Made by a program: the position numbers and the translations under genes
Shown: positions 24,561 through 33,196 of the stretch, in pieces
Numbering within the stretch: the first letter of the stretch is position 1
Layout: each line of letters opens with the position of its first letter
NCBI RefSeq assembly: GCF_014851815.1
Contig: NZ_JACVAJ010000001.1
Coordinates: 1,116,001-1,180,000 of the forward strand
Origin: Pseudoxanthomonas sp. PXM01
GTDB taxonomy: Bacteria > Pseudomonadota > Gammaproteobacteria > Xanthomonadales > Xanthomonadaceae
Direction: 5' to 3'
DNA: 64,000 bases
Notes under the pieces: generated by a model
The model's database searches: none
Seen by the model: only the letters and a program-made list of their open reading frames with translations
Told to the model about the DNA's origin: nothing

Positions 24561-26804
24561 ATGACCGAAACGATCCGCCCCACCTTCCACGGCTTCGAAC
24601 AGATCCCGCTGCGCGAGTACGCCGAGCGCGCCTACCTCGACTACTCGATGTATGTCGTGCTGGACCGCGCCCTGCCCTTCATCGGCGATGGCCTGAAGCC
24701 GGTCCAGCGCCGCATCGTCTATTCGATGAGCGAGCTGGGCCTGAATGCCGGCGCCAAGCCGAAGAAGTCCGCGCGCACCGTCGGCGACGTGATCGGCAAG
24801 TACCACCCGCACGGCGACAGCGCCTGCTACGAAGCACTGGTGCTGATGGCGCAGCCATTTTCGTACCGCTACCCGCTGATCGAAGGCCAGGGCAACTTCG
24901 GTTCGCCCGACGACCCGAAGTCGTTCGCCGCGATGCGCTACACCGAATCCAAGCTCACGCCGATCGCCGAAGTGCTGCTGGGCGAGCTGGGCCAGGGCAC
25001 GGTCGACTGGATACCGAACTTCGACGGCACGCTGGAGGAGCCCACCTGGCTGCCGGCGCGCCTGCCGCACCTGCTGCTCAACGGCACCACCGGCATCGCC
25101 GTCGGCATGGCGACCGATGTGCCGCCGCACAATCTCAACGAGATCGTCAGCGCCTGCATCCGCCTGATCGATGATCCGGACGCGACCGTCGCCGACCTGT
25201 GCGAACACGTCCGTGGTCCGGACTATCCGACCAGGGCCGAGATCATCACCGCCGCGTCCGACCTGCGCGCGATGTACGAGAACGGCACCGGCAGCGTCCG
25301 CGCGCGCGCGGTGTGGCGCAAGGACAATGCCAACATCGTCATCGACGCCCTGCCCTACCAGGTGTCGCCGTCGAAGGTGATCGAGCAGATCGCCGCGCAG
25401 ATGCGCGCCAAGAAGCTGCCCTGGCTGGAGGACATCCGCGACGAGTCCGACCACGCCAACCCGGTGCGCGTGGTGCTGATCCCGCGCTCGAACCGCGTGG
25501 ACGCCGAACAGCTGATGGGCCACCTGTTCGCCACCACCGACCTGGAGAAGAGCTATCGGGTCAACCTCAACATCATCGGGCTGGACGGGCGTCCGCAGGT
25601 CAAGAACCTGAAGATGCTGCTGACGGAATGGCTGGCGTTCCGCAGCGATACCGTCACCCGCCGCCTGAAGCACCGGCTGGACAAGGTCGAGCGTCGCCTG
25701 CACCTGTTGGAAGGCTTGCTGGTCGCGTTCCTCAACCTGGATGAAGTCATCCGCATCATCCGCACCGAGGACGAACCCAAGGCCGCGTTGATCGCCCGCT
25801 TCCAGCTGAGCGAGGAACAGGCGGACTACATCCTCGATACCAAGCTGAAGCAACTCGCCCGCCTCGAGGAAATGAAGATCCGCGGCGAGCAGGACGAACT
25901 GCAGGCCGAGCGCGAGAAGATCGCCAGCATCCTGGAATCGAAGGCCAAGCTGAAGAAGCTGATCAAGGACGAACTGACCGCCGACGCGAAGAAGTTCGGC
26001 GATGCGCGCCTGTCGCCGCTGGTGCAACGCGATGCCGCGCAGGCGCTGGACGAAACCGAACTGGTCGCCAGCGAACCGATGACCGTGGTGCTGTCGGAGA
26101 AGGGCTGGATCCGCGCGGCGAAGGGCCACGACGTGGATGCGTCCACGCTGTCCTACCGCGACGGCGACGGGCTACTGGGTGCGGTGCGTTCGCGCAGCAA
26201 CCAGCAGGTCGCGTTCCTGGATTCGGAAGGCCGCAGCTACTCGACCGCCGTCCACACGCTGCCCTCCGCACGCGGCAACGGCGAGCCGCTGACCGGACGC
26301 TTCTCGCCGGCCGCGGGCGCGTCGTTCCAGGCGCTGGCCACGGGCGACAACGACGCTCGCTTCGTGCTGGCGTCCTCGCACGGTTATGGCTTCGTCACCC
26401 GCTTCGAGAACCTCACCGGCCGCCAGAAGGCCGGCAAGGCGATGCTCAACCTGACCGTCGGTGCGAACGTGCTGCAACCGGCGCAGGTGCCCAATACCGA
26501 AACCGACCGCATCGTCGCCGTCACCAGCGCCGGCCACCTGCTGGCGTTCCCGGTCAGCGAGCTGCCGGAACTGGACAAGGGCAAAGGCAACAAGATCATC
26601 GAGATCCCCAAGGCCAAGCTCGGTACCGAGCGTGTGGTCGCGATCGCTGCGGTGTCGCCGGGCGCCACGCTGCTGGTCAAGAGCGGACAGCGCACGATGA
26701 GCCTGTCGTTCAAGGACCTGGACGAGTATGTCGGCGCGCGCGCGACGCGGGGCGGGTTGTTGCCGCGCGGGTGGCAGAAGGTCGACGGGCTGGATGTGCA
26801 ATAG
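24561..26804 (+). CDS. parC: DNA topoisomerase IV subunit A
   Basis: A 747-residue type IIA topoisomerase breakage-reunion subunit that decatenates daughter chromosomes with ParE. The active-site tyrosine is Y127 ([10 protein letters not shown]), preceded by R126. The quinolone-determining segment reads [14 protein letters not shown] with the susceptible-type residues S87 and E91. The winged-helix, tower and coiled-coil regions fill residues 30-490. A reduced C-terminal beta-pinwheel (about 500-745) contains [18 protein letters not shown] blades typical of ParC rather than GyrA. ParE is not in the window. Confidence 0.95.
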   Translation: MTETIRPTFHGFEQIPLREYAERAYLDYSMYVVLDRALPFIGDGLKPVQRRIVYSMSELGLNAGAKPKKSARTVGDVIGKYHPHGDSACYEALVLMAQPFSYRYPLIEGQGNFGSPDDPKSFAAMRYTESKLTPIAEVLLGELGQGTVDWIPNFDGTLEEPTWLPARLPHLLLNGTTGIAVGMATDVPPHNLNEIVSACIRLIDDPDATVADLCEHVRGPDYPTRAEIITAASDLRAMYENGTGSVRARAVWRKDNANIVIDALPYQVSPSKVIEQIAAQMRAKKLPWLEDIRDESDHANPVRVVLIPRSNRVDAEQLMGHLFATTDLEKSYRVNLNIIGLDGRPQVKNLKMLLTEWLAFRSDTVTRRLKHRLDKVERRLHLLEGLLVAFLNLDEVIRIIRTEDEPKAALIARFQLSEEQADYILDTKLKQLARLEEMKIRGEQDELQAEREKIASILESKAKLKKLIKDELTADAKKFGDARLSPLVQRDAAQALDETELVASEPMTVVLSEKGWIRAAKGHDVDASTLSYRDGDGLLGAVRSRSNQQVAFLDSEGRSYSTAVHTLPSARGNGEPLTGRFSPAAGASFQALATGDNDARFVLASSHGYGFVTRFENLTGRQKAGKAMLNLTVGANVLQPAQVPNTETDRIVAVTSAGHLLAFPVSELPELDKGKGNKIIEIPKAKLGTERVVAIAAVSPGATLLVKSGQRTMSLSFKDLDEYVGARATRGGLLPRGWQKVDGLDVQ

Positions 26805-26821
26805 GTGGACGGCACAGGCCG

Positions 26822-27106
26822 ATGACAACCTCCGAACCGATGATGATCGACTGCGGTCCGCACGGAGAGCGGGTTTCCGCTGTGGTCTGCCAGCACTTGC
26901 TCCAACGAGACACCTCTCCGTCCGGATTCATCGAGAACAGCGATGATCCCCACGACCTTCAAGCGTGGTGTCACCTCTGCGAGGAGAAATTCCAGCTTGA
27001 GGGCGAGATGACGGACGCCTTCAGACAGTTCAATGGCATGGCGATCGTTTGCGTCGTCTGCTACGACGAATCGAAAGCCCGTCATGCAATTTCCGTAACC
27101 CAATGA
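26822..27106 (+). CDS. Small Cys-rich hypothetical protein
   Basis: A 94-residue protein from ATG 26822; later in-frame ATGs (for example near 26840) are possible. It contains paired cysteines that could bind zinc: IDCGPHGERVSAVVC in the first third, WCHLCEEKF in the middle and IVCVVCYDES near the end. There is no signal peptide. The base composition is visibly less GC-rich and less G/C-biased at third positions than parC and tpm on either side, which suggests recent acquisition or an orphan gene. A hairpin (about 27115-27145) follows the stop. I do not recognise a family. Confidence 0.6.
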   Translation: MTTSEPMMIDCGPHGERVSAVVCQHLLQRDTSPSGFIENSDDPHDLQAWCHLCEEKFQLEGEMTDAFRQFNGMAIVCVVCYDESKARHAISVTQ

Positions 27107-27166
27107 CTGCAAGCGTCGCCGCACTCGGATGTTGAGTGCGACGACCCTGCGATGAGGAGCTTCGCG

Positions 27167-27823
27167 ATGGATGCCGATTTCTGGTTGCAGCGGTGGCAGG
27201 AAGGCCAGATCGGCTTTCATCGTCACGACGTGATGCCGCTGCTCCAGAAGCACTGGCCGTCGCTGCAATTGCCGGAAGGGTCGCGGGTGCTGGTGCCGCT
27301 GTGCGGCAAGTCGCTGGACATGCACTGGCTGGCGGCGCAGGGCCATCGCGTGCTGGGCGTCGAACTGTCGCCGCTGGCGGTGACGCAGTTCTTCGAAGAA
27401 GCGAAGCTTGAGCCAGTCCGGACGACGAGCCGCTACGGCGAGCATTTCAGTGCCGGGCCGATCGAGATCATCCTGGGCGACGCCTTCGGCCTCGATCCGG
27501 CCCTGCTGGCGGATGTGGCCAGCATTTATGACCGTGCCGCCCTGATCGCATTGCCCGCCGACCTGCGCCTGCGTTACCGCGACACCGTCTATGCCAGCGC
27601 GCCCAGCGGCTGCCAGGGACTGCTGATCACGCTGGAGTATCCGCAGGAAGAGAAGGCCGGGCCGCCGTTCTCGGTGGCGCAGGCCGAAGTCGAGGCCCTG
27701 TTTGCGGCGCCATGGCGGCACACGCTGCTGGAGCGGCGCGACATCCTCGACCAGGAGCCGCGCTTTCGCGAAGAGGGCCTGAGCGCGCTGGAGACGGCGG
27801 TCTACCGCCTCCGCCGCGGCTGA
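27167..27823 (+). CDS. tpm: Thiopurine S-methyltransferase
   Basis: A 218-residue SAM-dependent methyltransferase. The start at ATG 27167 gives MDADFWLQRWQEGQIGFH, the conserved N-terminus of bacterial TPMT, behind GAGGAG; an ATG at 27152 overlaps that ribosome site and is disfavoured. The SAM-binding region reads VPLCGKSLDMHWLAAQGHRVLGVELS in pieces (about 44-70). The family methylates thiopurines, and some bacterial members methylate selenium or tellurium compounds. Its stop abuts the convergent bacterioferritin gene with no gap. Confidence 0.93.
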   Translation: MDADFWLQRWQEGQIGFHRHDVMPLLQKHWPSLQLPEGSRVLVPLCGKSLDMHWLAAQGHRVLGVELSPLAVTQFFEEAKLEPVRTTSRYGEHFSAGPIEIILGDAFGLDPALLADVASIYDRAALIALPADLRLRYRDTVYASAPSGCQGLLITLEYPQEEKAGPPFSVAQAEVEALFAAPWRHTLLERRDILDQEPRFREEGLSALETAVYRLRRG

Positions 27824-28309
27824 TCACCCGGCGGCGGGTTCGCCTTCCAGCTTCGAGGTCAGGTACAGCTGGATGCCCAGTCGCTTGATCAAGCCCAGCT
27901 GCTGCTCCAGCCAGTGCGCGTGGTCTTCCTCGGTGTCCTTCAGCTGGGTCAGCAGGATCTCGCGGCTGACGTAGTCGCCATGCTGCTCGCACAGCGCCAC
28001 GCCCTTGGCCAGGTGCGCACGCACCGCGTACTCGACCTCGAGGTCGCGCTGCAGCATCTCCTCGACCGTCTTGCCGGCAACGAAGGTTTCCGGACGCATG
28101 TCCGGGTCGCCCTCCAGGAACAGGATGCGGCGCAGCAGCGCGTCGGCGTGTTCGGTTTCTTCCTGCATCTCGTGGTCGATGCGGTGGAACAGGGCCATGA
28201 GCCCCTGGTCCTCGTAGCGGCGCGAATGGATGAAGTACTGGTCGCGGGCGGCGAGTTCGCCACGCAGCAGGAACTTGAGGTAGTCGACGACGTCGGGATG
28301 GCCTTTCAT
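27824..28309 (-). CDS. bfr: Bacterioferritin-like iron-storage protein
   Basis: A 161-residue four-helix ferritin starting at ATG 28309 behind AGGAG. Ferroxidase ligands are recognisable: E18 ([11 protein letters not shown]), E51 and H54 in the EETEHAD segment, and later helices with [10 protein letters not shown] and [14 protein letters not shown]. In E. coli Bfr the haem-binding Met52 sits between E51 and H54; here the aligned residue is Thr, so haem binding between subunits is doubtful. It would store and detoxify iron in the cytoplasm. It converges with tpm and is divergent from the acylase. Confidence 0.87.
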   Translation of the reverse strand: MKGHPDVVDYLKFLLRGELAARDQYFIHSRRYEDQGLMALFHRIDHEMQEETEHADALLRRILFLEGDPDMRPETFVAGKTVEEMLQRDLEVEYAVRAHLAKGVALCEQHGDYVSREILLTQLKDTEEDHAHWLEQQLGLIKRLGIQLYLTSKLEGEPAAG

Positions 28310-28469
28310 GGGGGCGGCTCCTGGGGCGAGGCGCGCATCATGCCCCATCCCTCGCGGCGATGACCGAATCGGAATCAGTCTCGTTCGGCGTCGCGGCACG
28401 GCGGTGATGGCCTTGGCTTCCGTGGAATAATCCGGCCACCCGCCACGCCCTTACCGCAAGGACTCCGCA

Positions 28470-30881
28470 ATGCTGAAGTGGACCCGGCGCATCGCGCTGC
28501 TGCTGTTGACCCTGGTTGTCGTGGCGTTGCTGGTGGCGTGGTGGCTGATGCGGGGCAGCCTCGCCCGACTCGATGGCGAACAGGCGCTGCCCGGGCTGTC
28601 CGCGCCCGTGAGCATCCAGCGCGATGCGCTGGGCGTGGTGACCATCGAGGCCGCCAGCGAAACCGACGCCGTGCGTGCGCTCGGCTTCGTGCACGCGCAG
28701 GAACGCTACTTCGAGATGGACCTGATGCGGCGCAGCTCCGCCGGTGAGCTGTCCGGCCTGTTCGGCTCCATCGCGGTGGACATGGACACATCACGACGGA
28801 TGCACCGCATGCGGGCGCGCGCGACCGCATCGCTCGACGGATTCGCCGGCGACCGCATGCCGCAACTGCAGGCCTATGCCGACGGCGTGAACGACGGCCT
28901 CAGCGCCTTGAAGTCGCGACCCTGGCCGTACCTGTTGTTGCGGCAGTCGCCGCGCGCCTGGGAAGTGGCCGACTCCGCGCTGGCTGGCTACGCCATGTAT
29001 TTCGACCTGCAGGACGCGGACAACGTGCGCGAGCTCGGCCTATGGAAGATCCGTCGCCAGGTGCCGCCTGCGCTGTATGCGCTGCTGACCCACGATGGCA
29101 CCGAGTGGGATGCGCCCCTGCAGGGTGAACCGCGCGGCAACGCGCCCCTGCCGACCGCCGACCAGGTCGACCTGCGTACGCTGCCGATGCCGGAAACCGG
29201 TACGCATCAGCGCCTGGCCGACAAGGGCACGCCGGGCAGCAACAACTGGGCCGTGGCGGGTGCGCTGACGGCGGACGGCCGCGCCATCGTCGCCGACGAC
29301 ATGCACCTGGGGCTGCGCGCGCCGAACATCTGGTTCCGCGTGCGTCTGCGCTATCCGGATCCGCGCGCGCCTGGCGGCAAGGTCGATGTCTCGGGCTTCA
29401 GCCTGCCCGGCCTGCCGGCGATCATCGTGGGCAGCAATGGGCACGTGGCATGGGGCTTCACCAACAGCTACGCGGACACGGCGGACTGGTATCCGGTGAA
29501 GCCCTGCGGCAAGGGCGATGCCGCGGAGACCTGCGATGCGGTCGAGCACCATGCCGAAACGATCGAGGTCGCAGGCGCCGAGCCGGTGACGCTGGACGTG
29601 CCGGAAACGCGCTACGGGCCGATCATCCACGCGGCGAAAGGCAAGCAGCCGGCGCTGGCGTTGCGCTGGGTCGCGCACCAGCCGGGCTCATTGAACTTCG
29701 GGCTGGCGGACTTCGCCGCGGCCGGCGACCTGTCGGCCGCGCTGTCGGTGGCACAGCGCACCGCGACCCCGGCGCAGAACCTCGTCATCGCCGACCACAA
29801 CGGCCGCATCGCCTGGCGCATCCTCGGTCCGCTGCCGTCGCGCGCGGCGTCTTGCCCACATACGCTGGAACTCGCGCCCGCTGCACCCGGGGACGATGCG
29901 GCCCCGTTGGCGCCGGGCAGCTGCCGGCCCTGGGTCATTTCCAGCCAGCTGTCGCCGGTACTCACCTCGCAGACGAGCCACCGCCTGTGGACGGCGAACG
30001 CGCGCGTGCTGGATGGCGCCGCACTCGAACGCGTCGGCGATGGCGGCTACGCGCTGGGCGCACGCGCGCAGCAGATCCGCGACGGCCTGCTGGCGAAGGA
30101 GCGGTTCACCGAGCAGGACCTGCTGGCGATCCAGCTCGACGACCGGGCGCTGTTCCTGCAGCGCTGGTGGCAGCTGCTGCAGGACGAAGCGAAGCGGTTG
30201 CCGGCGGACTCGTCGGTGAAGGCGCTCGCCGACGCCGGCAAGACCTGGGAAGGCGTCGCCAGCGTCGATTCGGTGAGCTACCGGCTGGTACGCGCCTGGC
30301 GTCTGGCCGTGCATGCGCGCATCGCCGACGGCCTGACCGCACCGGCGCAGGCGGCGCTCGGCGACGACTTCGTCATGCCCGACCTGCCGCAACTGGAAGG
30401 CGCGGTGTGGCCGTTGCTGGAGCAACGCCCCGCTCACCTGCTGTCGCGCCGATACAAGACCTGGGATGCGCTGCTGGAGGACGCGGCGAAGGAAGTCCGC
30501 GACGACCTGGCCGATCAAGGCCCGCTGGCCGAGCGTCGCTGGGGCGAACGCAATACCGCCAAGATCTGCCACCCGCTGGCCAACGCCCTGCCCGCCTTCC
30601 TCAAGCCGAAGCTGTGCATGCCGGGCGAACCGCTGGCCGGCGACGGCGCCATGCCACGCGTGCAGGGACCGGCGTTCGGCGCGTCCGAACGCATGGTGGT
30701 GTCGCCCGGCCACGAGGCCGACGGCATCATCCACATGCCGGGCGGCCAGAGCGGCCACCCGATGTCGCCGTTCTGGGGCGCGGGCCACGACGACTGGGTC
30801 CATGGCCGTCCGACGCCGTTCCTGCCCGGCGCCGCGACCCATACGCTGACGCTGCGCCCGACCAACGCTCAGCCGAGGTAA
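28470..30881 (+). CDS. Penicillin acylase family protein (Ntn hydrolase), membrane-anchored or exported
   Basis: An 803-residue Ntn-hydrolase precursor. An N-terminal hydrophobic segment (residues 7-27) acts as an uncleaved anchor or signal. The alpha chain (about 35-250) is followed by the self-cleavage site GTPGSNNWAVAG, whose S257 becomes the beta-chain nucleophile. Downstream DDMHLGLRAPNIWFRVRL and the HMPGGQSGHPMSPFWGAGHDDW-type end (in pieces, about 745-785) are typical of penicillin G acylase and acyl-homoserine-lactone acylases. The natural substrate could be N-acyl-homoserine lactones, other amides or beta-lactams; sequence alone does not decide. Its end overlaps the convergent SnoaL-like gene by 13 bp. 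Confidence 0.92.
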   Translation: MLKWTRRIALLLLTLVVVALLVAWWLMRGSLARLDGEQALPGLSAPVSIQRDALGVVTIEAASETDAVRALGFVHAQERYFEMDLMRRSSAGELSGLFGSIAVDMDTSRRMHRMRARATASLDGFAGDRMPQLQAYADGVNDGLSALKSRPWPYLLLRQSPRAWEVADSALAGYAMYFDLQDADNVRELGLWKIRRQVPPALYALLTHDGTEWDAPLQGEPRGNAPLPTADQVDLRTLPMPETGTHQRLADKGTPGSNNWAVAGALTADGRAIVADDMHLGLRAPNIWFRVRLRYPDPRAPGGKVDVSGFSLPGLPAIIVGSNGHVAWGFTNSYADTADWYPVKPCGKGDAAETCDAVEHHAETIEVAGAEPVTLDVPETRYGPIIHAAKGKQPALALRWVAHQPGSLNFGLADFAAAGDLSAALSVAQRTATPAQNLVIADHNGRIAWRILGPLPSRAASCPHTLELAPAAPGDDAAPLAPGSCRPWVISSQLSPVLTSQTSHRLWTANARVLDGAALERVGDGGYALGARAQQIRDGLLAKERFTEQDLLAIQLDDRALFLQRWWQLLQDEAKRLPADSSVKALADAGKTWEGVASVDSVSYRLVRAWRLAVHARIADGLTAPAQAALGDDFVMPDLPQLEGAVWPLLEQRPAHLLSRRYKTWDALLEDAAKEVRDDLADQGPLAERRWGERNTAKICHPLANALPAFLKPKLCMPGEPLAGDGAMPRVQGPAFGASERMVVSPGHEADGIIHMPGGQSGHPMSPFWGAGHDDWVHGRPTPFLPGAATHTLTLRPTNAQPR

Positions 30882-31237
30882 TGCGAAGGCACCGGCAGAC
30901 CCTGCTGCCGGAAGAAGCTGAGCTGGTCGAAATAACCGCGCTGGAACACGATCCGTCCCTCGCGCACGTGGAAGAACCCGCAGCCCCGCAGGCCGAGCGG
31001 ATCGCGCCATTCGAGGATGGCCCACTCGCCATCCTCGAACAGGTTTTCCAGGATGCATACCATCGTGGCGCGACCGAATTCGGTGCGGAACATGGCCGTG
31101 ATCGCCTCGCGGCCGTGCAGCGGATCGGTCACCACCTGGTGGTTGATCGCGTCTTCCGCGTACAGCGCCGCCAGACCATCGACATCCGCTGCGTTGAAGC
31201 GGCGGACCCATTCCCGCACGAGCTCGGACGGCGTCAT
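30869..31237 (-). CDS. SnoaL-like/NTF2-fold small protein coupled to asnB
   Basis: A 122-residue NTF2-like alpha+beta-barrel protein (TPSELVREWVRRFNAADVDGLAALYAEDA at the N-terminus, HVREGRIVFQRGYFDQ near the end). Its ATG (31237-31235) overlaps the asnB stop as ATGA, so it is expected to be translated with asparagine synthetase. SnoaL-type folds serve as small isomerases, hydrolases or ligand-binding modules; no catalytic assignment can be made. The coupling suggests a role tied to AsnB or simply shared expression. It converges with the acylase gene. Confidence 0.75.
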   Translation of the reverse strand: MTPSELVREWVRRFNAADVDGLAALYAEDAINHQVVTDPLHGREAITAMFRTEFGRATMVCILENLFEDGEWAILEWRDPLGLRGCGFFHVREGRIVFQRGYFDQLSFFRQQGLPVPSHYLG

Positions 31238-32937
31238 GTCGACACTGACGCGTGCGCGGCTGCATGCACGCCAGCGACGGCGCGGCCGGACGGGTCGGCC
31301 ATCTTCGCGAAGCTCGCATCCCACGCGATCGCCGCCGGCGACGAACAGGCGATCGACTTGCCGCCCGGCACCGTCTCCGCGCAGGCCTGTCCGGGATAGT
31401 GCTGCTCGAACAGCGTGCGGTAGTAGTACGCCTCCTTGGTCTGCGGCGGATTGACCGGGAAGCGCTTGTCGGCCGCCGCAAGTTCGCGATCGCTGACCTG
31501 CGCTTCGGCATGCGCCCTCAGTCCGTCGATCCAGCCATAGCCGACACCGTCACTGAACTGCTCCTTCTGCCGCCACAGGATCGACTCCGGCAGGTAGCCG
31601 TCGAACGCCTCGCGCAGCACACCCTTCTCCATGCGCTGCGCACCGGCGGAAGCCTTGTCGATCATCTTGTGCGCGGCATCCATCTTCATCGCCACTTCGA
31701 GGAATTCGACGTCGAGGAACGGCACGCGCGGCTCCACGCCCCAGGCCATCATCGACTTGTTGGCGCGCAGGCAGTCGTAGTTGTGCAGGGCGTCGAGCTT
31801 GCGCACCAGTTCCTCATGGAACTCGCGTGCGTTCGGTGCCTTGTGGAAGTACAGGTAGCCGCCGAAGATCTCGTCGCTGCCCTCGCCCGACAGCACCATC
31901 TTCACCCCCATCGCCTTGATGCGGCGCGCCAGCAGGTACATCGGCGTGGACGCGCGGATGGTGGTGACGTCATAGGTCTCGATGTGGCGGATGACCTCGG
32001 GAATCGCATCCAGGCCTTCCTGGAACGTGTAGGTGAACCCGTGATGCACCGTGCCCAGCGCCTTCGCCGCGATCTCGGCGGCGGCCAGGTCGGGGGAACC
32101 CTCCAGGCCGATGGCGAAGGAGTGCAGGCGCGGCCACCAGGCTTCGGTCTTGTCGTTGTCCTCGATGCGATGGCGTGCATAACGCGCGGCAACGGCGGCG
32201 ACCAGCGAAGAATCCAGCCCGCCCGACAGCAGCACGCCGTACGGCACGTCGGTCATCAACTGGCGATGCACGGCGCGCTCGAACGCATCGCGCAGTTCCT
32301 CCTTCGGGACCTGCATGCCTTCGACCGCGGCGTAGTCGCGCCAGGCCGTGTCGTAGTACTTCACCAACGCACGCGTGGCGGTGTCGTAATAGTGGCCCGG
32401 CGGAAACTGCGCCACGTCCGCGCAGATCGGCGACAGCGCCTTCATCTCCGACGCCACGCACAGACGGCCCTCGCGATCGTGGCCCCAGTACAGCGGGCAC
32501 ACCCCGATCGGATCGCGCGCGATCAACGCACGTCCGTTCGCCTTGTCCCACAGTGCGAACGCGAAGATGCCGTTGAGGCGGTTGAGGAATGAGGCGGGTT
32601 CGTCTTCGCGGTACAGCGCGTTGATCACTTCGCAGTCCGAGCCGGTCTGGAACGCATAGTCCTGCGCCAGTTCCGCCTTCAGCTCGCGATGGTTGTAGAT
32701 CTCGCCGTTCACGGCCAGCACCAGGTCGCCATCGGCCGAGCGCAGCGGCTGGGATCCGCCCGCCGGATCGACGATGGCGAGGCGCTCGTGCACCAGGATA
32801 GCGCCGTCGTCGTGGTACACGCCGCTCCAGTCCGGACCGCGATGGCGCTGCTTCTGCGAAAGCTCCAGCGACTGCCGTCGCAGGGCCTGGACGTCGTCGC
32901 CGGGTTGCAGCCCGAAGATGCCGAAGATGGAACACAT
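31234..32937 (-). CDS. asnB: Asparagine synthetase B (glutamine-hydrolysing)
   Basis: A 567-residue enzyme converting aspartate, glutamine and ATP to asparagine. The ATG at 32937 gives MCSIFGIFG, so Cys becomes the N-terminal glutaminase nucleophile after Met removal. The class II amidotransferase domain (about 1-190) has RLAIVDPAGGSQPL, NGEIYNHREL and TGSDCEV. The synthetase domain starts near 215 with the PP-loop LLSGGLDSSLVAAVAAR, followed by SGEGSDEIFGGY. The C-terminus VPGGKSIACSSPAAIAWD matches AsnB. An AGGAG site is present. Its 5' region (32982-33120) carries a predicted Asn-sensing attenuator, so transcription should rise when charged tRNA-Asn is scarce. Confidence 0.97.
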   Translation of the reverse strand: MCSIFGIFGLQPGDDVQALRRQSLELSQKQRHRGPDWSGVYHDDGAILVHERLAIVDPAGGSQPLRSADGDLVLAVNGEIYNHRELKAELAQDYAFQTGSDCEVINALYREDEPASFLNRLNGIFAFALWDKANGRALIARDPIGVCPLYWGHDREGRLCVASEMKALSPICADVAQFPPGHYYDTATRALVKYYDTAWRDYAAVEGMQVPKEELRDAFERAVHRQLMTDVPYGVLLSGGLDSSLVAAVAARYARHRIEDNDKTEAWWPRLHSFAIGLEGSPDLAAAEIAAKALGTVHHGFTYTFQEGLDAIPEVIRHIETYDVTTIRASTPMYLLARRIKAMGVKMVLSGEGSDEIFGGYLYFHKAPNAREFHEELVRKLDALHNYDCLRANKSMMAWGVEPRVPFLDVEFLEVAMKMDAAHKMIDKASAGAQRMEKGVLREAFDGYLPESILWRQKEQFSDGVGYGWIDGLRAHAEAQVSDRELAAADKRFPVNPPQTKEAYYYRTLFEQHYPGQACAETVPGGKSIACSSPAAIAWDASFAKMADPSGRAVAGVHAAAHASVST

Positions 32938-32981
32938 GGAAGGAAGCTCCTGGTGGGGTTCGGAAACAGGGACCGGAAACG

Positions 32982-33010
32982 AAAAAACCCGCATCTCGCG
33001 ATGCGGGTTT
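32982..33010 (-). terminator. Attenuator terminator (3:4 hairpin) in the asnB leader
   Basis: On the minus strand a 10-bp perfect stem (AAACCCGCAT, 33010-33001, with ATGCGGGTTT, 32994-32985) closes a 6-nt loop and runs into a six-T tract (32987-32982). It sits 45 bp before the asnB start codon and after a short Asn-rich reading frame, so it would stop transcription before asnB. Confidence 0.88.
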
Positions 33011-33113
33011 CTGGTATCCGGCAGGTCTTTCTTTGCCTAGTCGCAGAGCCGCATCGCCCGCGTCCCGTTGTTCGGACGCAGGTTATTGCGGTTGTTATTA
33101 ATGGCGGTGCGGC
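32985..33113 (-). promoter_or_regulatory. Predicted asnB attenuator RNA with alternative 1:2, 2:3 and 3:4 pairings
   Basis: Four segments are visible on the minus strand. Segment 1 is GCCGCACCGCC (33113-33103). Segment 2 is GGCGATGCGGC (33058-33048). Segment 3 contains CCGCATCGC (33006-32998). Segment 4 is the terminator's 3' arm (32994-32985). Segments 1 and 2 can pair over 11 positions with one mismatch. Segment 2 and segment 3 pair perfectly over 9 positions (antiterminator). Segments 3 and 4 form the terminator. All seven Asn codons lie between segments 1 and 2, and the leader stop follows segment 2. A ribosome stalled at Asn codons would cover segment 1 and favour 2:3 (read-through); one reaching the stop would cover segment 2 and favour 3:4 (termination). 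This is the layout of his/trp-type attenuators. Confidence 0.8.
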
Positions 33114-33120
33114 AGGGCAT
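33037..33120 (-). CDS. Asn-rich leader peptide of asnB
   Basis: A 27-codon frame from ATG 33120 to TAG 33039-33037. Seven of 27 residues are Asn, at positions 8, 9, 10, 12, 13, 17 and 18 (AINNNRNNLRPNNG), encoded by AAC and AAT. There is no obvious ribosome-binding site, but a plausible promoter would place the transcript start at or next to the ATG, so it may be a leaderless message. The role would be to sense the supply of charged tRNA-Asn rather than to make a functional peptide. Too short for automatic gene finders. The Asn clustering directly upstream of asnB and of a terminator is hard to explain by chance. Confidence 0.8.
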   Translation of the reverse strand: MPCRTAINNNRNNLRPNNGTRAMRLCD

Positions 33121-33127
33121 GGGGCGA

Positions 33128-33156
33128 CCGTAACCGCTCCCGCGGGGGCTTGGCAA
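33128..33156 (-). promoter_or_regulatory. Candidate promoter of the asnB leader
   Basis: Minus-strand TTGCCA (33156-33151, 5 of 6 to the -35 consensus), a 17-bp spacer, and a poor -10 TTACGG (33133-33128). The ATG of the leader lies 7 nt past the -10, so initiation would fall at about the A of ATG. It lies between the dapE stop and the leader, so asnB can be transcribed independently of dapE. Confidence 0.4.
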
Positions 33157-33196
33157 CTGTTTCATCCGAAAGTGAAGCGGCCCGGACCGACCGGCC

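Noticed and set aside
24819..24833. Quinolone-resistance substitutions in ParC
   Set aside because: S87 and E91 are the susceptible-type residues.
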